Numbered from the stretch's first letter, positions 1-11,155 are shown. The stretch is 14,799 bases of DNA from Pseudomonadota bacterium (GCA_023427285.1 JAEZBH010000139.1:1-14799); one strand, 5' to 3'. The notes: generated by a model from the sequence alone, not told the origin. Made by a program: numbers and translations.

Positions 1-640
1 GCCTTTTGCGACGGATGTAGGGCACACCCAAAACAAGGCCTGCCAGAAAGCCGCCAATGTGGGCCCAGATCGCAATGCCGCCCATGGAGCCGGAATTGAA
101 GATGACGGCGATCATCAACTGAATGCCGATCCAGGCCACTGCAAACCACAGCATCCGCAGCACCTGCCCCGAGACCTGTATGCCAAGGATCTGCCGGGGA
201 GCCACCTTGCTCTGCGAGAACAGCAGCGCATAGATGGCGAGCATGCCGGAAATGGCACCGCTTGCACCCATAACCGGAACGGTGGACATGGGCTCCGACA
301 GCGTCTGGAAAATGCCACCCAGAACACCCGTCAGCAGATAGAGCACCAGGAAGCGCCGTCCGCCCAGAACCCACTCGACCGGACGCCCCACAGCCCACAA
401 GAACACCATGTTGGCAAGCAGATGGAACCAGCCTGCATGCAGGAACTGCGACGTCACCAGCGTGATCGCGCCTGCGGCGGGCATCAGCGTCACCCTCGCC
501 GGAACCAGCGCCATGGCGTAGGCCAGCCGCTGATCCGCCGGGAAGGGCAGGACCATGAACGCCACTTCAACCAGGACGCAAGCCAGAATGATGAACCGGG
601 TAACCGGCGCGGCGGGCAATGAGGAAGGTTCAGGTGTCAC
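1..640 (-). CDS. Rhomboid family intramembrane serine protease (partial, C-terminus beyond window)
   Basis: The 213 residues visible on the minus strand read as a rhomboid protease, a polytopic inner-membrane enzyme that cuts transmembrane segments of other proteins with a Ser-His dyad. The family signatures appear in order: HAGWFHLLANMVFLW (residues 68-82; His73 and Asn77 match the oxyanion-side His and Asn of GlpG), GASGAISG (125-132; nucleophile Ser127) and AHIGGFLAGL (193-202; catalytic His194). Hydrophobic stretches at about 14-33, 56-66, 69-84, 97-111, 122-141, 163-181 and 187-206 fit a multi-pass core. The GTG at 640 is the first usable start after an in-frame TAG about 9 bases upstream. 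Its ribosome site is weak, so a later start is possible. The gene runs off the left edge. It lies 78 bases downstream of the chemoreceptor on the same strand, with no obvious functional link. The substrate is unknown. The family call is firm. Confidence 0.9.
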   Translation of the reverse strand, partial: MTPEPSSLPAAPVTRFIILACVLVEVAFMVLPFPADQRLAYAMALVPARVTLMPAAGAITLVTSQFLHAGWFHLLANMVFLWAVGRPVEWVLGGRRFLVLYLLTGVLGGIFQTLSEPMSTVPVMGASGAISGMLAIYALLFSQSKVAPRQILGIQVSGQVLRMLWFAVAWIGIQLMIAVIFNSGSMGGIAIWAHIGGFLAGLVLGVPYIRRKR

Positions 641-660
641 GCTTTCTAGCTAAAGCGTAG

Positions 661-682
661 GCCGCATCTCTTCAAGTGCGGC
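661..682. repeat. Inverted repeat between chemoreceptor and rhomboid genes
   Basis: GCCGCA (661-666) and TGCGGC (677-682) form a perfect 6-bp stem with a 10-base loop. A second short inverted repeat, GCTTT..AAAGC (641-656), lies directly before the rhomboid start. No T-run follows either one on the minus strand. They are at best weak or Rho-assisted 3' structures for the chemoreceptor transcript. Confidence 0.3.
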
Positions 683-718
683 GACCCTCCCCTCAATCCT
701 CTGCCCCTTCAAAGGGCG

Positions 719-2893
719 TCAAGCCGCACGCACCCGCTCCAGGAAGCGGTCAACCTCGCCTTGCAGCATTGCGGCTTGCTCGGCCAGCTCCGCCGCCGCC
801 CGCAGCGACTCCTGCGCGGCCTCTCCCGTGGAATCCACCCCATCGCGCACCATCAGGATGTTGCTGACAACCTCATGGGTGCCCTGTGCTGCGTGCTGGG
901 TGTTGCGGGAGATCTCCTGCGTCGTTGCCGCCTGCTCCTCAACGGCGGCGGCAACGCTGGAAGACAAGGCGCTGACTTCGTTGATGATTTCCTGAATTTC
1001 GCGAATGGCGTCCACCGCTTCGTTCGTCACGGTCTGGATCGAGTTGATCTGCTGGGCAATCTCGTCGGTCGCGCCTGCCGTCTGGGTGGCCAGCGCCTTC
1101 ACTTCCGAGGCCACCACCGCAAAGCCGCGCCCGGCCTCACCCGCCCGTGCCGCCTCGATGGTTGCGTTCAGCGCCAGCAGATTGGTTTGACCGGCAATGT
1201 TCTGAATGATGCTGACAATCTCGCCGATGCGGCGCGCATCGCTGGCCAGACTGGCGACGATCTCATCCGTTCGCTTTGCCCGCTCAACCGCACGCTTGGC
1301 AATACTGGTCGAGGAGGCCACTTGCGAGGACACCTCCGAGATGGAGTGAGACATTTGCTCGGTTGCTGCCGCCACGGTCGCCACGCTCTGACTGGCCTGC
1401 TCTGACGTCGAGGCGACATCGGCGGCAATCATCACGCTGTTCTGCGCCGAGTCAGAGGCAAGACGGGCCATATCCTCAATACGGCGGGCCGTGCCGAAGA
1501 CAATCTCCACCACATGCTTGACGCTGGACTCGAAATGATCCGCCATTTCCGACAACAGACGCCGCTTCTCTTCCTCGGCTGCCTGACGCTCCTGCTCGCG
1601 CTGGCGGCGACGCTCGTCTGCGGCTTCGCGCTCGCGCAGTTCAGCCTCGCGCTGCTCCGCCTCCTTGGCCGCCTGCTCCGCCTGAAGCTCCTCCATGGCG
1701 ATGGCATTGTCCTTGAACACCTGCACCGCCCTCGCCATTTCGCCGATCTCGTCGCCCTGGGCCGTATTGCCCACGTCAATCGCCCGATCCCCCGCGGCCA
1801 GCCGGTGCATGGCCTCCGCCATGGTGCGGATCGGATTGACGATGAATTTCAGCGCCATGAGCGCCGCGCCAATGGCCAGCGCAATTCCGACCATACTGGC
1901 AATACCGGATTGCCACATCACCAGCATCAACTGGCTGATGGTGGACGTCGCCGAGGCATCCTGATGATCCACCAGCGCCTGACGAAGCGTATCAATGCTG
2001 TGCTCGAACGCCGGTCCCGTCTGGGAGAGAATGGCGCTCACCTCGCCATCGCGCTCTTCGGTCAGCTTCGCCAGCGTACTGAAGCCCTCATCGTAAGTGA
2101 CCAGATTGGCGATCACCTGATCGGCCTGCCGCCGCATGGCGCGAGACGAGAGAACTCCGTACAGCTGGTTCAGGGCCTCTTCCAGATTGAGGAGGTTGGA
2201 GCGCGCCGAGTCTGCATCGCTTTTCCGCCCGGAGGAGATGAACCGGGCCACATCGATCCGCACCTGCATATACTGATCTAGCGCCCGACCGGCATAATAG
2301 GCCGCGCGCGGGTCGCTGTTGCGATAAGAGGCCGTCATGATGTCACGCAGGGTGCCTGCAATCGACGGCCCCAATTGCTGGAGCGTCGCCTCATCCACCT
2401 TCTGGATCTGCATCTGGCTGGAGGCGATCCGGTCAAACGATGCCTGAAATGCCGTCAGATATTTCCGGGTCCGCTCCAGTTCCTCAGCCTCGCCGAGTTC
2501 GGTCAGGATGCCCGATGACGTCTCCAGCCCTGCTGCCGCACCTTCCAGCTTCTCGCGCACCTGATCGGCGGTCGCCGCATCCGGGCTGATGACATACTGT
2601 TTGATACGGTCCTGCGCGGTCAGGGCGTCCAGCTCAGCCTCGCTCAGATCAACGGCATGGCGTGCCAGAACCGCCAGATCCGAGACATCCTTGCGCGTCA
2701 GGAAGCTGCTGAAGGCCGTAAAAGCGGACAGACAGAAGATGACGGCAACGATAATCGCGTAGGTGAGGAACAGCTTGTACGGAACGCCCAGATCCCTCAG
2801 CCAGCGGAGCAAACGACTGCCCCCCTTTGCTTCGGATATAGATGCCTGAGCTTCAGATACAGATGAATATGCCACGCCCCCTCCGGCAATCAT
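719..2893 (-). CDS. Methyl-accepting chemotaxis protein with large periplasmic helical sensor domain
   Basis: This is a transmembrane chemoreceptor that should signal through CheW and CheA. Residue numbers count from the TTG at 2896, one codon before the ATG used here. They show a short cytoplasmic tail, TM1 at about 41-65, a helix-rich periplasmic region at about 66-325, TM2 at about 328-354, and HAMP at about 354-405. A highly charged E/R/A-rich coiled coil follows (about 400-450), then the MA signalling domain (about 455-725). The conserved hairpin tip is at 557-603 and includes IGQ-type [18 protein letters not shown] followed by [15 protein letters not shown]. The roughly 260-residue helical sensor resembles the HBM class in size, but I cannot confirm this or name a ligand. 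No C-terminal CheR-docking pentapeptide is visible. The start is uncertain: the ATG at 2893 lacks a good ribosome site, and a GTG seven codons downstream sits behind GGAGG. No che genes are nearby, so it appears to be an orphan receptor. Confidence 0.92.
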   Translation of the reverse strand: MIAGGGVAYSSVSEAQASISEAKGGSRLLRWLRDLGVPYKLFLTYAIIVAVIFCLSAFTAFSSFLTRKDVSDLAVLARHAVDLSEAELDALTAQDRIKQYVISPDAATADQVREKLEGAAAGLETSSGILTELGEAEELERTRKYLTAFQASFDRIASSQMQIQKVDEATLQQLGPSIAGTLRDIMTASYRNSDPRAAYYAGRALDQYMQVRIDVARFISSGRKSDADSARSNLLNLEEALNQLYGVLSSRAMRRQADQVIANLVTYDEGFSTLAKLTEERDGEVSAILSQTGPAFEHSIDTLRQALVDHQDASATSTISQLMLVMWQSGIASMVGIALAIGAALMALKFIVNPIRTMAEAMHRLAAGDRAIDVGNTAQGDEIGEMARAVQVFKDNAIAMEELQAEQAAKEAEQREAELREREAADERRRQREQERQAAEEEKRRLLSEMADHFESSVKHVVEIVFGTARRIEDMARLASDSAQNSVMIAADVASTSEQASQSVATVAAATEQMSHSISEVSSQVASSTSIAKRAVERAKRTDEIVASLASDARRIGEIVSIIQNIAGQTNLLALNATIEAARAGEAGRGFAVVASEVKALATQTAGATDEIAQQINSIQTVTNEAVDAIREIQEIINEVSALSSSVAAAVEEQAATTQEISRNTQHAAQGTHEVVSNILMVRDGVDSTGEAAQESLRAAAELAEQAAMLQGEVDRFLERVRAA

Positions 2894-2896
2894 CAA

Positions 2897-2967
2897 TCAG
2901 CGATTGCACCGGAGTAAATCGGACCGGTTTATATTTCATGAATTTATATTAGGCATAATTTGTCATG
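2897..2967 (-). promoter_or_regulatory. AT-rich upstream region of the chemoreceptor with paired TCATGA motifs
   Basis: The gap between the greA terminator and the chemoreceptor is markedly AT-rich. It contains TATAAA-like hexamers (read on the minus strand) at about 2943-2948 and 2928-2933, but no convincing -35 element. The palindrome TCATGA occurs at 2937-2942 and again at 2963-2968, 26 bases apart, each followed by A on the plus strand. A promoter must lie here, because greA ends in a terminator just upstream. Its exact position is inference. Confidence 0.4.
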
Positions 2968-3003
2968 AAAAAAGCGGGTGGCAGCAACCGCCGCAACCCG
3001 CTT
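2968..3003 (-). terminator. Rho-independent terminator of greA
   Basis: On the minus strand, AAGCGGGT (3003-2996) pairs with ACCCGCTT (2979-2972) around a GC-rich 16-base loop that can itself pair. The stem runs straight into six T residues (2973-2968). It sits about 50 bases after the greA stop and ahead of the chemoreceptor, so it should separate the two transcripts. A small GCTCC-CGCA-GGAGC tetraloop hairpin (3021-3034) lies between the stop and this terminator. Confidence 0.8.
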
Positions 3004-3054
3004 CGTTCATTCATACACGCGCTCCCGCAGGAGCAAATGCATCTCAAGACTGGA

Positions 3055-3534
3055 TTATTTGAATTCCAGCTTGGCGATTTCGTAATACTTCTCGCCCGAC
3101 GGGGTGATTACCTCAACCTCGTCGCCGACCCGGCGGCCGATCAGGGCCTTGCCCAGCGGCGAGGAATAGGAAATCCGGCCAGACTTGGCATCAGCTTCAT
3201 ACTGACCCACGATCTGGTACACGACTTCCTTGTCGTCCTCGTCCAGCAGGGACACCGTCGCGCCGAACACGACCTTGTCGCCGGACAAACGCTTCGGGTC
3301 GATCACCTGAGCGCGGCTCAGGCGGTCTTCCATCTCGGCGATGCTCGCCTCGATCTGACCCTGACGTTCCTTGGCAGCGTGATACTCGGCGTTCTCAGAG
3401 AGATCGCCGTGCGCACGCGCTTCCTCAATCGCCTCGACGATCGCTGGGCGCTCCACCGCCTTCAGGCGGTGCAACTCAGCCTGCAGGGCCTCAAAGCCCT
3501 CAGCCAGCATCGGAAACTTCTCAAGGGTGGCCAT
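3055..3534 (-). CDS. greA: Transcription elongation factor GreA
   Basis: GreA enters the RNA polymerase secondary channel and stimulates cleavage of backtracked RNA, rescuing arrested elongation complexes. The 159-residue length is typical of the family. The N-terminal coiled coil spans about 1-78. Its tip motif [17 protein letters not shown] carries the catalytic acidic pair Asp44 and Glu47. The C-terminal FKBP-like domain (about 85-159) includes [21 protein letters not shown] and ends in [11 protein letters not shown]. The ATG at 3534 follows GAGGAG about 10 bases upstream. The gene lies 118 bases downstream of carB on the same strand. Only about 25 bases separate the carB hairpin/T-tract from its start, so its promoter either overlaps the carB 3' end or transcription reads through from carB. 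Confidence 0.96.
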   Translation of the reverse strand: MATLEKFPMLAEGFEALQAELHRLKAVERPAIVEAIEEARAHGDLSENAEYHAAKERQGQIEASIAEMEDRLSRAQVIDPKRLSGDKVVFGATVSLLDEDDKEVVYQIVGQYEADAKSGRISYSSPLGKALIGRRVGDEVEVITPSGEKYYEIAKLEFK

Positions 3535-3558
3535 CCTTCACGCTCCTCATGGCTCACA

Positions 3559-3601
3559 CAAAGAAAAAGACACCAGTGGGCGGTTCATCACGACCGCCCA
3601 C
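3559..3601 (-). terminator. Probable Rho-independent terminator of carB, just before greA
   Basis: A perfect 9-bp stem, GTGGGCGGT (3576-3584) with ACCGCCCAC (3593-3601), encloses an 8-base loop. On the minus strand it is followed after TGGTG by TCTTTTTCTTTG. The T-tract starts a few bases after the stem, so termination may be incomplete. That would suit partial read-through into greA. Confidence 0.65.
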
Positions 3602-3619
3602 GGCGTCACTCAAATCTTC

Positions 3620-3652
3620 AAGGATCGGTGAGACCGATCCCCCTCCCGATCC

Positions 3653-3654
<2 letters not shown>
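3620..3654 (-). repeat. Competing hairpins at the carB stop codon
   Basis: GGATCGGT (3622-3629) and ACCGATCC (3633-3640) form an 8-bp stem with a 3-base loop, about 13 bases past the carB stop. A third copy of the arm, CCGATCCTT (3646-3654), overlaps the stop codon and can pair with AAGGATCGG (3620-3628) instead. The two structures are mutually exclusive. No T-run follows, so this looks like a 3'-end stabilising or switching structure rather than a terminator. Function is not known. Confidence 0.5.
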
Positions 3655-6883
<3,229 letters not shown>

Positions 6884-6892
6884 AACCGTCTT

Positions 6893-7192
6893 TTATCCTG
6901 CTTGAGTGCCGTCGCCCGGCCCGGCTTCCGTCCGGCTGTAGACCAGCACGGGGAAACGAGGGGCGGCGGGCTGCAGAGAGGGGGAATGGCAGAGCTGCTG
7001 GTCAGCGATCTGGGGGGCAGACAGCTGAGGGGTCGCATGCTCGCCGAGCATTCCGGCGTAATGGCTGAACAGTTGGATGCGCCGCGCGGCAGCGTCCATC
7101 ACGGGCGCGTCAAGACGACCGACACGAGACCAGGCACTGGATGCCTGCCGTCGGCGCGAGCCCCACTGATGTCCACCGCGCTGCGTCATCAT
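6893..7192 (-). CDS. Hypothetical 99-residue protein encoded between carA and carB
   Basis: I do not recognise this product. The reading frame exactly fills the carA-carB gap. Its first ATG (7192-7190) overlaps the carA TGA as TGATG, with a second ATG directly after, and its TAA ends 9 bases before the carB ATG. The deduced protein is polar and rich in Arg, Gln, Pro, Ser and Ala. It has no signal peptide, membrane helix or metal motif; the middle (about 31-50, DAAARRIQLFSHYAGMLGEH) could form an amphipathic helix. Third-position GC by eye is high (about 70 percent), which allows coding but does not prove it. The upstream frame stays open into carA, so the open frame alone is weak evidence. 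It could be a real carAB-linked small protein, a translational bridge that carries ribosomes to carB, or a chance open frame in a GC-rich spacer. Confidence 0.45.
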   Translation of the reverse strand: MMTQRGGHQWGSRRRQASSAWSRVGRLDAPVMDAAARRIQLFSHYAGMLGEHATPQLSAPQIADQQLCHSPSLQPAAPRFPVLVYSRTEAGPGDGTQAG

Positions 7193-8361
7193 CAACCCTT
7201 CATGAGGTCCATGAACCGCGAGAACAGATAGAAGCTGTCCTGCGAGCCCGGAGAAGCCTCGGGGTGGTGCTGAACCGAGAACACCGGCTTGTCCGTGTAG
7301 CGCAGACCGCACAGCGTGCCGTCGAACAGCGACACTTGGGTTTGCTCCACATTGGACGGCAGCGACTTGGCGTCGATGGAGAAGCCGTGGTTCATCACGG
7401 TGATTTCCACCTTGCCGGTCTCCAGATCCTTCACCGGGTGGTTCGCACCGCGATGGCCCTGATGCATCTTGTACGTCTGGGCGCCGGCAGCCAGACCCAG
7501 CAGCTGGTGACCAAGGCAGATGCCGAAGATCGGCTTGCCGGTTTCAACCAGCTTCTGAATGACCGGCACGGCATATTCGCCGGTTGCAGCCGGGTCGCCA
7601 GGACCGTTGGAGAGGAAGATGCCGTCCGGGTTGTGCGCCATGACCTCTTCGTAGGTCGAATCGCCCGGCAGAACCGTAACCCGCGCGCCGGTCGAGGCCA
7701 GGTTGCGCAGAATGCTCTTCTTCACGCCGTAGTCGAGCGCGACCACATGCTTCACCGGGTTTTCAAGCTTGCTGAAGCCCTTGCCCAGTTCCCAGTTGGT
7801 CTCATCGAACTGGTAGGTCTGGCGTGCCCAGACAACCTTTGCCAGATCAAGGCCGACGAGGCCCGACCAGCCCTTGGCCTTATTGATCAGCGCCTCGACG
7901 TCGAACTTGCCCTCGGGGTTGTGGGCAATCACGCCGTTGGGCGCGCCATTGGCGCGGATGTAGCGGGTCAGGCGGCGGGTATCGACGCCGGCAATACCGA
8001 TCAGCCCGTTTGACTTCAGCCAGTCGTTGAAGTTCCGTTCCGCCCGGAAGTTCGCCTCGTGCGTGATGGGCTCACGCATGACGCAACCGAGAGCAAACGG
8101 GGTGATTGCCTCGATATCTTCCTGGTTGGCACCCACGTTACCGATATGGGGAAAGGTAAAGGTGATGATCTGTCCGGCGTAGGAAGGATCGGTCATGATC
8201 TCCTGATAGCCGGTCATCGCCGTATTAAAGCATACCTCGCCCACGTTTTCGCCGGTCGCGCCGAAGCCCTGGCCCCAGAACAGGGTACCATCGGCAAGGG
8301 CAAGAACGGCAGTGGCTCCAATGGGCGCGTCGGTGTGTTTGGCAGCGGCAGTCTCAGTCAC
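7192..8361 (-). CDS. carA: Carbamoyl-phosphate synthase small (glutaminase) subunit
   Basis: CarA is the class I glutamine amidotransferase subunit that hydrolyses glutamine and channels ammonia to CarB. The 389 residues are a normal length. The N-terminal CPSase small-chain domain (about 17-150) includes GEVCFNTAMTGYQEIMTDPSY (41-61). The glutaminase domain (about 205-389) has SNGPGDP (251-257), nucleophile Cys282 in GICLGHQLLG (280-289) and the rest of the triad in HHPEAS (His366, Glu368). The start is a GTG at 8361, preceded by GAGAGG with 6-base spacing, which is a good ribosome site. The stop overlaps the next ORF as TGATG, and carB follows. A sigma70-like promoter lies in the divergent region upstream. 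Confidence 0.97.
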   Translation of the reverse strand: MTETAAAKHTDAPIGATAVLALADGTLFWGQGFGATGENVGEVCFNTAMTGYQEIMTDPSYAGQIITFTFPHIGNVGANQEDIEAITPFALGCVMREPITHEANFRAERNFNDWLKSNGLIGIAGVDTRRLTRYIRANGAPNGVIAHNPEGKFDVEALINKAKGWSGLVGLDLAKVVWARQTYQFDETNWELGKGFSKLENPVKHVVALDYGVKKSILRNLASTGARVTVLPGDSTYEEVMAHNPDGIFLSNGPGDPAATGEYAVPVIQKLVETGKPIFGICLGHQLLGLAAGAQTYKMHQGHRGANHPVKDLETGKVEITVMNHGFSIDAKSLPSNVEQTQVSLFDGTLCGLRYTDKPVFSVQHHPEASPGSQDSFYLFSRFMDLMKG

Positions 8362-8403
8362 CGGGCACCTCTCTTACATAAAGCGTTTTCAGGGTTTACC
8401 CGA

Positions 8404-8426
8404 GCAATTGGGGCCGGGCAAATTGC
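8404..8426. repeat. Inverted repeat near the carA transcription start
   Basis: GCAATT (8404-8409) and AATTGC (8421-8426) are perfect inverted arms around an 11-base G/C-rich centre. They lie over the predicted carA start site and early leader. It could be an operator or a leader hairpin. A smaller GGGT-TT-ACCC repeat (about 8393-8402) lies nearer the gene. Confidence 0.3.
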
Positions 8427-8430
8427 GGCG

Positions 8431-8459
8431 TCTCTATTGACCCAAGCCCTTCGTGTCAA
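8431..8459 (-). promoter_or_regulatory. Predicted sigma70-type promoter of carA
   Basis: Reading leftward, the perfect consensus -35 TTGACA (8459-8454) is followed by a 17-base spacer and TAGAGA (8436-8431) as a weak -10. Start would fall near 8424, giving a leader of about 62 bases. An A/T-rich block with the 12-bp palindrome AAATTTAAATTT (8470-8481) sits just upstream of the -35, where an UP element would be. Confidence 0.5.
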
Positions 8460-8517
8460 GGAAAAGACGAAATTTAAATTTTCCAATAATTTCAACCACT
8501 TAGCATATCGTTTTTGG

Positions 8518-8546
8518 TTGAAAAACAAGCCATTTGCCGTTATGAT
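8518..8546 (+). promoter_or_regulatory. Predicted strong sigma70 promoter of the yqeY gene
   Basis: TTGAAA (8518-8523), a 17-base spacer and TATGAT (8541-8546) differ from consensus by one base in each hexamer. Transcription would start near 8553, leaving a leader of about 28 bases before the ATG at 8581. The -10 overlaps an in-frame ATG at 8542, which is evidence against that ATG as the translation start. Confidence 0.65.
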
Positions 8547-8580
8547 CCGCTCTTTCCCAAAACAGCAGGATTCCGCCCGC

Positions 8581-9036
8581 ATGATCCGCGATGCCATCAA
8601 GCAAGCGCTCGTTGAGGCCATGAAGGCCAAGGACACCCAGACCGTTTCGACCCTGCGCATGGCTCAGGCCGCGATCAAGAACCGCGATATCGAACTGCGC
8701 ACATCCGAAGCGCCCGCCAACGACGACACGCTGGTTATCGAGGTGCTGACCAAGATGGTCAAGCAGCGTCGCGAGTCGATCGATATGTACGAGAAAGGCG
8801 GACGCACGGAGCTTGCCGAAGTGGAGCGCGCAGAGCTTGCCGTTCTTGAGCGCTTCCTGCCCGCCACCATGTCCGAAGAAGAGGCCAAGACGGCGATCGC
8901 TGCGCTTGTTGCCGAGCTCGGCGCAACTTCGCCCAAGGATATGGGCCGTGTCATGGGCGCTCTCAAGGAGCGTTACGCCGGTCAGATCGACATGGGCATG
9001 GCTGGCGGACTGGTGAAAGCCGCTCTCGCAGGCTGA
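8581..9036 (+). CDS. GatB/YqeY domain-containing protein
   Basis: This 151-residue cytoplasmic protein belongs to the YqeY family, which is related to the C-terminal tRNA-binding domain of the GatB amidotransferase subunit. Its role as a standalone protein is not settled. The family opening is visible in MIRDAIKQALVEAMKAKDTQTVSTLRMAQAAIKN, followed by VIEVLTKMVKQRRESIDMYEKGGR (about 52-75), AELAVLERFLP (about 84-94) and the C-terminal helical half with ATSPKDMGRVMGALKERYAG (about 114-133). I start it at 8581 because family members begin at this Met and AGGA lies 10 bases upstream. A longer in-frame version from 8542 would begin inside the predicted -10 box. It lies between the divergent promoter region and dnaG, and a terminator separates it from dnaG. 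Confidence 0.93.
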   Translation: MIRDAIKQALVEAMKAKDTQTVSTLRMAQAAIKNRDIELRTSEAPANDDTLVIEVLTKMVKQRRESIDMYEKGGRTELAEVERAELAVLERFLPATMSEEEAKTAIAALVAELGATSPKDMGRVMGALKERYAGQIDMGMAGGLVKAALAG

Positions 9037-9090
9037 TCCCGTTGCGGGGCACACCCAGGCAGCCCGCACGATAAACCCGCAGGATACAAT

Positions 9091-9136
9091 GAGCCGCGCC
9101 CCTGCCCTTGCAGGGTGAGGCGCGGCTCGCCATTTT
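9091..9136 (+). terminator. Hairpin terminator after the yqeY gene
   Basis: GAGCCGCGCC (9091-9100) pairs perfectly with GGCGCGGCTC (9119-9128). An inner stem CCTGC/GCAGG around CCTT makes a long two-part hairpin. A short TTTT (9133-9136) follows after GCCA. The stem is very stable but the T-run is modest. It lies 55 bases past the stop. Confidence 0.65.
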
Positions 9137-9157
9137 CAGGATTCCCGCCGCAGAGCA

Positions 9158-9183
9158 GCGCCCCTTGATGTACGCAAGGGCGC
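9158..9183. repeat. Second hairpin upstream of dnaG
   Basis: GCGCCCCTT (9158-9166) pairs with AAGGGCGC (9176-9183) with one bulged C and a 9-base loop. It follows the yqeY terminator and precedes dnaG by about 90 bases. No T-run is present. It may be a leader structure of the dnaG transcript. I could not identify the dnaG promoter in the remaining 90 bases. Confidence 0.35.
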
Positions 9184-9272
9184 GCCAATGACGCGGCATT
9201 CTGGTTCCACCGAAGCAGAACACACGATAAGCCTTTCCCGGCGCTCGGCTTTCGCTTTAGGATTGAGGCTCC

Positions 9273-11150
9273 ATGAGCATCTCGCCCGCCTTCCTTGATG
9301 AGATCCGCGCCCGCGTGCCGATGAGTGCCGTGGTCGGCCGCAAGGTGAAGCTCCATCGCGCCGGGCGAGAGTGGAAGGGCTGCTGCCCGTTTCACAACGA
9401 GAAGACGCCGAGCTTCTACGTCAACGACGAGAAGGCCTTTTACCACTGCTTCGGCTGCGGCGCGCATGGCGATGTGGTTCGCTTCCTGTGCGATGCCGAG
9501 GGGCGCACGTTCCGCGAAGCCGTGGAGCAACTGGCAAACGAGGCTGGACTGGAAATGCCGCGCGAGACCCGCGGCAGCCGGGAACAGGACGAGCGCCTGA
9601 AAGGCCTTATAGATGTCATGGCGGCGGCCCAAAGCTGGTTTGCCGAACAGCTACAGGGCATCGCAGGCGCTGAGGCGCGCAACTATCTCCAGCGGCGCGG
9701 CCTGTTGCCGGAGACCATCCGGCGCTTCGGCATCGGCTTTGGGCCGGACAAGCGAGACGCGCTCAAGTCGGCGCTGCTCGCCAAGGGCGCAACCGAGGCC
9801 ATGCTGATCGAAGCCGGCCTTGTCATCGCCGCCGAAGATCGCACGCCTTATGATCGTTTTCGCAACCGGATCATGTTTCCGATTCGCGACGGGCGCGGAC
9901 GCGTCATCGCCTTTGGCGGGCGCATCATGGGCGATGGCCAGCCCAAATACCTGAACTCGCCGGATACGCCGCTCTTCGACAAGGGGCGCACCCTCTACAA
10001 CATCGATCTCGCCGGGCCGCCGGGCCGCAAATCCGGGCGCATCTTCGTGGTGGAAGGGTATCTGGACGTCATCACGCTGGCCCAGGCAGGCATCGAGGCA
10101 GCCGTGGCGCCGCTTGGCACCGCGCTCACCGAAGACCACCTGCGACGCCTGTGGCGAATCACTGCCGAGCCGATTTTGTGCTTCGATGGTGATTCGGCGG
10201 GCCAACGCGCTGCGATTCGCGCCGGTCACCGGGCACTGCCCCTACTCGAAGCCGGGAAGAGTCTGCGCTTCATCACCCTGCCCGAAGGCAAGGACCCGGA
10301 CGACCTAGTTCGCTCCGGCGGCAAGGAGGCTTTGCTCGCCCTTGCAGGGGATGCCGAACCGCTGGTCAACCTGCTCTGGCGCACCGAAATGGCAGAGGCG
10401 CAACTGGGCACGCCAGAGGGCAGAGCCGCCCTGCGCCAGAACCTGATGGGCCGCGCTTCCGCCATTGCGGACAAGCAGGTCTCGGAGCTGTATCGCCGCG
10501 AATTCCTCAATCGTTTCGATCAGTTAACAGGCCGGGAGCCAGATCGCGAAGGCGGCTCCCCGCGCAGCGAAGGGCGCTTTCAGAAGCGCTTCCAGGGGCG
10601 CAATTTCGGGCCTCCGCCGTCTGCCCGGCAGGAGACGCGGGTTGCCACGCAACTGATCCGCAACCCCCACATTCCCCCCTCCACAGAGCATGAAATCGTT
10701 CTTGGTTTGCTGGAACATCCGGAGTGGCTGGACCGTTACCACGAGGAAATTGAGCGGTTCCCTTACGTGGACCCTGAACTGGCGCGGCTCATCGGGCGGA
10801 TGCTTGAAGCATCGATTCGCCTGCCTGACCTTGACAAGACCCGACTCGACCACACATTAACCGCAGATGGGTTTGGGCGGCAGCTTGCGGGACTCCGGAC
10901 ACGGCAAAAACTTTTCTCATTCTCACGAGGGGATACGAGCCCCGAGCAGGCGGAATCAGATTTCGCCCATGTCTTGCATGCCGTGACGCGACTATACGCG
11001 CTGGATGCGGAATTGGCGGAAGCACAATCGGCCGTTCGGCCGGACGATGATGACACACTGCTCCGGCCGATGAGAATTGCGCAGGAGCGTGCAACAATCG
11101 AACGTGAGCTGTCAGACCTGGCAGCAAATGGGTCGGCACTAAGGACTTGA
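9273..11150 (+). CDS. dnaG: DNA primase
   Basis: DnaG lays down RNA primers for replication and works with the replicative helicase. The 625 residues contain all three expected modules. The CHC2 zinc-binding domain has Cys38, His41, Cys59 and Cys62 in [12 protein letters not shown] and [11 protein letters not shown]. The catalytic core has the RNAP-basic motif [10 protein letters not shown] (195-204), and its TOPRIM metal site shows Glu261 in VVEGYLDV and Asp305/Asp307 in FDGDSAG. A charged, Gly/Arg-rich linker (about 418-455) leads to the C-terminal helicase-interaction domain (about 460-625). It is somewhat longer than E. coli DnaG (581), mostly from the linker and C-terminus. The ATG at 9273 follows GAGG with 5-base spacing. 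The stop is immediately followed by rpoD, so the two are co-transcribed. Confidence 0.97.
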   Translation: MSISPAFLDEIRARVPMSAVVGRKVKLHRAGREWKGCCPFHNEKTPSFYVNDEKAFYHCFGCGAHGDVVRFLCDAEGRTFREAVEQLANEAGLEMPRETRGSREQDERLKGLIDVMAAAQSWFAEQLQGIAGAEARNYLQRRGLLPETIRRFGIGFGPDKRDALKSALLAKGATEAMLIEAGLVIAAEDRTPYDRFRNRIMFPIRDGRGRVIAFGGRIMGDGQPKYLNSPDTPLFDKGRTLYNIDLAGPPGRKSGRIFVVEGYLDVITLAQAGIEAAVAPLGTALTEDHLRRLWRITAEPILCFDGDSAGQRAAIRAGHRALPLLEAGKSLRFITLPEGKDPDDLVRSGGKEALLALAGDAEPLVNLLWRTEMAEAQLGTPEGRAALRQNLMGRASAIADKQVSELYRREFLNRFDQLTGREPDREGGSPRSEGRFQKRFQGRNFGPPPSARQETRVATQLIRNPHIPPSTEHEIVLGLLEHPEWLDRYHEEIERFPYVDPELARLIGRMLEASIRLPDLDKTRLDHTLTADGFGRQLAGLRTRQKLFSFSRGDTSPEQAESDFAHVLHAVTRLYALDAELAEAQSAVRPDDDDTLLRPMRIAQERATIERELSDLAANGSALRT

Positions 11151-11155
11151 GTAAG

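Noticed and set aside
59..622. A plus-strand open frame of 187 codons at the left edge
   Set aside because: It is antisense to the rhomboid gene, whose catalytic motifs are clear on the minus strand. The product is His/Arg/Gln-rich with no recognisable domain.
8569..8573. GATTC (a GANTC, CcrM-type methylation site) upstream of yqeY, and another at 9140-9144 upstream of dnaG
   Set aside because: Single GANTC pentamers are too frequent to claim cell-cycle methylation control. Neither has a clear relation to a promoter element.
8059..8580. N-terminal extension of the YqeY frame
   Set aside because: The extra in-frame sequence passes through the carA coding region and both predicted promoters. 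YqeY proteins begin at the MIRDAIKQAL methionine (8581).
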